NCBI GenBank assembly: GCA_001797365.1
Contig: MGPH01000011.1
Span: 101,886 to 154,296, forward strand
DNA length: 52,411 nt
Direction: 5' to 3'
Source: Deltaproteobacteria bacterium GWA2_45_12
Lineage (GTDB): Bacteria; UBA10199
Shown here: positions 49,700 to 52,411 of the stretch, piece by piece
Position numbering within the stretch: the first letter of the stretch is position 1
Layout of the letters: each line of letters opens with the position of its first letter
Made by a program: the position numbers and the translations under genes
The notes under the pieces: model-generated
The model's input: only the letters and a program-made list of their open reading frames with translations
Database searches by the model: none
What the model was told of the DNA's origin: nothing

Positions 49700-51433
49700 T
49701 CCGCTTTCGCGCTTCATTACGGCCAGAGTGGCCACGCATTGCAGGGCAATGGCGTAAAAAACCAGAAGGGCCAAGCCAGAGGCCAAAGTAAGCCCGGTGG
49801 CTTGTAGGCGTTCTACAAGGCTGGTTACGTCGTCGTCAGCCCTTGCAATTCCTAATAAGGCACCCATGGTTCCCACAAACACTTCCCGCGCCAAAAAGGA
49901 GCTAAGGATCGCCACGGCATACATCCAATCCAACCCCAAGGGACGCACCAAGGGCTCAAGCCAGACACCAATGCTCCCCAACCAGGACTCTCCCAAATTC
50001 ATTCCCCGATTGGGCATATACCCTAAAAACCAGACAACCACCGTGACCGAAAAAATAATGCCTCCCGCACGTCTTACAAACGCAAGTGATTTTTCCCAAC
50101 TATGTCGTAGGAGCGTGCCCCACATGGGCATGCGGTAGGGAGGCATTTCCAATACAAAGGGGGCATCATCTTTCTTTTGATAACCCACACGTGAAAGAAC
50201 ACCCGTCACCAGAAGAGCCATCACCAGCCCAAATAGATAAAGACAAAAAAACACCAGCCCCTGCAAACCAAAAATTCCTCCAAAAAATGTCTTGGCAGGA
50301 ATTAAAACGGCGATGAGCAATCCATAAACAGGTAGCCTAGCTGAACACGCCATGAGGGGAATTGCCATATAGGTGAGAAAACGCCTTTTGGGGGAATCGA
50401 TGGTACGGGCGGCATATATACCAGGAATGGCGCACGCAAAACCCGAAAGCATGGGAACAAAACTTTTTCCTGTCAGCCCAAAAAAACGAAGAGGCCGGTG
50501 GCATAAAACAGCAGCCCTGGCCAAATAACCGGAGTCTTCCAAAAAACCAACAATGAAACTCAATACAAAAATCTGCGGCACAAAAACAATGAAAGCCCCC
50601 AACCCTCCAAAGAGAGCGTCTTTGATAAAATCAGAGACAAAACCAACGGGCAAAAATCTGATGGTCCATACAGATAAAAAACTGATACCTGATTCAATGC
50701 CATCCATCAATGGCGCCGCCCAAGTAAAAATGGACTGGAACACAACATACATAATGGCAAAAAAAGCGATAAACCCCCATGTGGAGGAAAGCAGGAAACG
50801 ATCAAACCGGTATTGGGATTTTAAAAGCACATCCCCTTTGGGCCCAAAACGCCTTGCCAATTCATGAGCCAAACGCGTAAGCGAGAAATCGTCGCGAGCC
50901 AGAATTTCTGGATCCACTTCATTTAAGATATTTGTTCCATCCACAAAGGACTCTAAGTCCTTGACCCCTTCAAGGGTCCGGGCAGACAGCATGAGTACAG
51001 GGCATCCCAGTGTTTTAGAAAGCCCTTCGGCATTTAGTTTAAGCCCATTGATCTTTAACTCATCGAGCATGTTGGCAACAAAAATCATCTTATGTCCATG
51101 CTGGTGCACACGTTTAAGTACCTGCACTCCATATAAGAGGCTTCTCTCGAGTCTGGTCGCATCAAGAACACACATCACCAACCGGACATTTTTTTTCTTT
51201 AGCGCGTCTTCCATGGCCTGGACCGCCACCTGTTCGTCTTTGGTAAGCGTATTCACACTGTAGGCCCCGGGGAAATCGATGTATTCAATATCCGAATTTT
51301 TACGGCCGGCTCCCGAATGCACCTCCACGGTGACACCCGGAAAATTGGCCACTTTTTGGCTAAGCCCCGTCAGACGGTTAAAGAGAAGGCTTTTCCCGGA
51401 GTTTGGGCTACCAACAATTAAAATCTCTTCCAT
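49604..51433 (-). CDS. feoB: Ferrous iron transporter FeoB
   Basis: The 609-residue protein starts with a G domain: G1 GSPNSGKS (8-15), G3 DFPGAYS, and a G4-like NMLDE. The transmembrane domain follows with gate-type motifs (PMLSGFACAIPGIYAARTI, and ACSARLPVYGLLI with its conserved Cys). It imports Fe2+ across the inner membrane. It is shorter than E. coli FeoB (773 residues). A GAGGAAG Shine-Dalgarno lies upstream. FeoA lies ten bases upstream and is co-transcribed. The last bases overlap the truncated four-helix-bundle frame on the other strand. Confidence 0.93.
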   Translation of the reverse strand: MEEILIVGSPNSGKSLLFNRLTGLSQKVANFPGVTVEVHSGAGRKNSDIEYIDFPGAYSVNTLTKDEQVAVQAMEDALKKKNVRLVMCVLDATRLERSLLYGVQVLKRVHQHGHKMIFVANMLDELKINGLKLNAEGLSKTLGCPVLMLSARTLEGVKDLESFVDGTNILNEVDPEILARDDFSLTRLAHELARRFGPKGDVLLKSQYRFDRFLLSSTWGFIAFFAIMYVVFQSIFTWAAPLMDGIESGISFLSVWTIRFLPVGFVSDFIKDALFGGLGAFIVFVPQIFVLSFIVGFLEDSGYLARAAVLCHRPLRFFGLTGKSFVPMLSGFACAIPGIYAARTIDSPKRRFLTYMAIPLMACSARLPVYGLLIAVLIPAKTFFGGIFGLQGLVFFCLYLFGLVMALLVTGVLSRVGYQKKDDAPFVLEMPPYRMPMWGTLLRHSWEKSLAFVRRAGGIIFSVTVVVWFLGYMPNRGMNLGESWLGSIGVWLEPLVRPLGLDWMYAVAILSSFLAREVFVGTMGALLGIARADDDVTSLVERLQATGLTLASGLALLVFYAIALQCVATLAVMKRESGSWKLPLQTFFLYTFLAYGAALAVHFMVSFFG

Positions 51434-51443
51434 AAATTCTTCC

Positions 51444-51707
51444 TCATAAGATTTCTTTTCTTACTTCAATGGCATCCGCAATGTCCCTTTCAAGCGAATA
51501 CACGCAATTGCCAATCCGATAGAGCCGCGGCCCGCCGGCAAAAGTCCGTTTCACACAGAGCACTTTTTCATCCACATGAAACCCCAACTCTCTTAAGCGC
51601 CGCCGGTAGCGGTCTGGAATATTTTCAGAAAGACCGCAAATGATCGCTATTTCCTTTTCCTTAAGGTTCCAAAGGCTCATCAATTTTTGTGTAGCAAAGG
51701 GGATCAT
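51444..51707 (-). CDS. feoA: FeoA-domain protein
   Basis: The start is the ATG at 51705-51707, with AAGGAG four to five bases upstream; a longer reading begins inside the porin fragment and is unlikely. The 87-residue product is an SH3-like FeoA protein (IPDRYRRRLRELGFHVDEKV in its middle, GNCVYSLERDIADAI at the end). FeoA binds FeoB at the membrane and supports iron uptake. The N-terminal MIPFATQKLMSLWN leader is slightly longer than usual. Confidence 0.88.
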   Translation of the reverse strand: MIPFATQKLMSLWNLKEKEIAIICGLSENIPDRYRRRLRELGFHVDEKVLCVKRTFAGGPRLYRIGNCVYSLERDIADAIEVRKEIL

Positions 51708-51729
51708 AAACTCCTTTTTATTAAATATT

Positions 51730-52338
51730 CTAAAGTGAGAGCTCCCAACGCACACCGGCCAAAAAAGCATTCTCCAATCTTGCTTCAGTCCCAGGATTGA
51801 TGATGAACTGAAAATCGGGTTGGAGGGCCAGCCAAGGAGCAAGCACAGCACGATAAGTCAACTCCAGATTTATTTCCGTTTTTTCTACAGAGTTTCCGGC
51901 ATTGGCTTTCCTAAATTTTTCTCCATTGAAAATAGAGGCCAAAGCAAGACCGAACCGGTCTTTATCACGGCATGGAATTAACCCAGTGTAAGTAACTCCG
52001 GCACCCAAATAATAATTGATCTGATTCAAATCGGGATTTGCATAACCAAGGCGACTAAAAAGTGCCAAGCCTTGTGTGGGATCCCTTTCCCTGTAAATAG
52101 TGTATTCTCCAAAACCATAAATACCGAAATTACCATCTCTCCGCACAGCATTGCCAGAAGCATCCGTGTCGAAAACATCATCAAAGCGTGAAGTATAGGC
52201 CCACCCCCCAAGCGCAAATTTTCCGTAGGGCGCATTATCATGCAACTTACCCGGCATAAAGCCAATCTCAGAAGCAATTAGAACCCCATCATGGTCATCA
52301 AAATGAATTTGGGTTCCTCTAGGAGCCTGTCGGAATAA
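51730..52338 (-). pseudogene. OprB-like porin, 5'-truncated
   Basis: About 200 residues of an outer-membrane beta-barrel are open from an in-frame TGA at 52339-52341 to the stop near 51730. They include IHFDDHDGVLIASEIGF, GKFALGGWAYTSRFDD, GIYGFGEYTIYRE and a C-terminal LAGVRWELSL strand, typical of carbohydrate-selective porins, which have about 400-450 residues. No start codon exists in frame upstream, so the first half is missing. Sequence beyond about 52320 no longer looks like porin. The gene is therefore broken or interrupted at its 5' side. Confidence 0.7.
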
Positions 52339-52411
52339 TCATTTTCTTACTCATGATTTTTTCCAGACTCTGATTTTTTCGTGAACTCATTGTTCTGTAA
52401 ATCCAGTTTTT
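52339..52411. other. Window end, unassigned
   Basis: The last 70 bases hold no coding sequence that I can support. The change from porin-like to A+T-rich non-coding sequence near AGGAGCCTGTCGG (52321-52333) is where an insertion sequence end could lie, but its body would be outside the window. Confidence 0.35.

Overview
The window reads as a chromosomal segment of a Gram-negative bacterium. The evidence is a TolC-type outer-membrane protein, an OprB-like porin, several lipobox signals, a two-component spanin, MurJ and DegP. DUF1844 paired with DegP, and a secreted protein with long thrombospondin type-3 calcium repeats, suggest a deltaproteobacterial-grade lineage (Myxococcota, Bdellovibrionota or a related candidate group). 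That placement is an inference and there is no rRNA in the window to test it.

Positions 1-1240 carry the 5' part of a CzcC/TolC-type efflux gene and a small Cys/His-rich exported protein, both on the minus strand; they look like the start of a heavy-metal efflux locus. Positions 1325-26117 are one unbroken minus-strand cluster of phage late genes with a chimeric design. Packaging and head genes are lambda-like (Nu1-like TerS, GpA-family TerL, gpW, lambda-type portal, a U35 protease fused to the major capsid protein, DUF2190, FII-like). The contractile tail is Mu-like (DUF2635, sheath gpL, tube gpM, gp41-type chaperone with a frameshifted gpE-type extension, tape measure, gpN, gpP, gp45-gp48). 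Tail fibres and a lysis cassette with overlapping Rz/Rz1 genes follow. No integrase, transposase, repressor or replication gene is visible and host-like genes lie on both sides, so this is either a decayed prophage or a retained structural module.

Positions 26228-26809 hold a four-helix-bundle (23S rRNA intervening-protein family) gene behind a highly structured leader, then a decayed NTF2/SnoaL-like fragment. A second copy of the same leader, followed by a truncated gene start, lies directly behind tRNA-Arg(ACG) at 49416-49699. The two leaders show compensatory base changes. The rest is host-like: beta-carbonic anhydrase, TrhP, CysQ and a DUF4143 ATPase; an 893-residue protein with HAD-like motifs; a possible sigma-54-driven pair of exported proteins, one of 1518 residues with TSP3 repeats and an HExxH site; two small unknown proteins; DUF1844-DegP; ClpB; a thioesterase/acyl-CoA dehydrogenase operon behind a cluster of palindromic operators; MurJ; tRNA-Arg; and FeoB-FeoA with a 5'-truncated porin.

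All functions are read from sequence motifs and gene order. No database search was possible.
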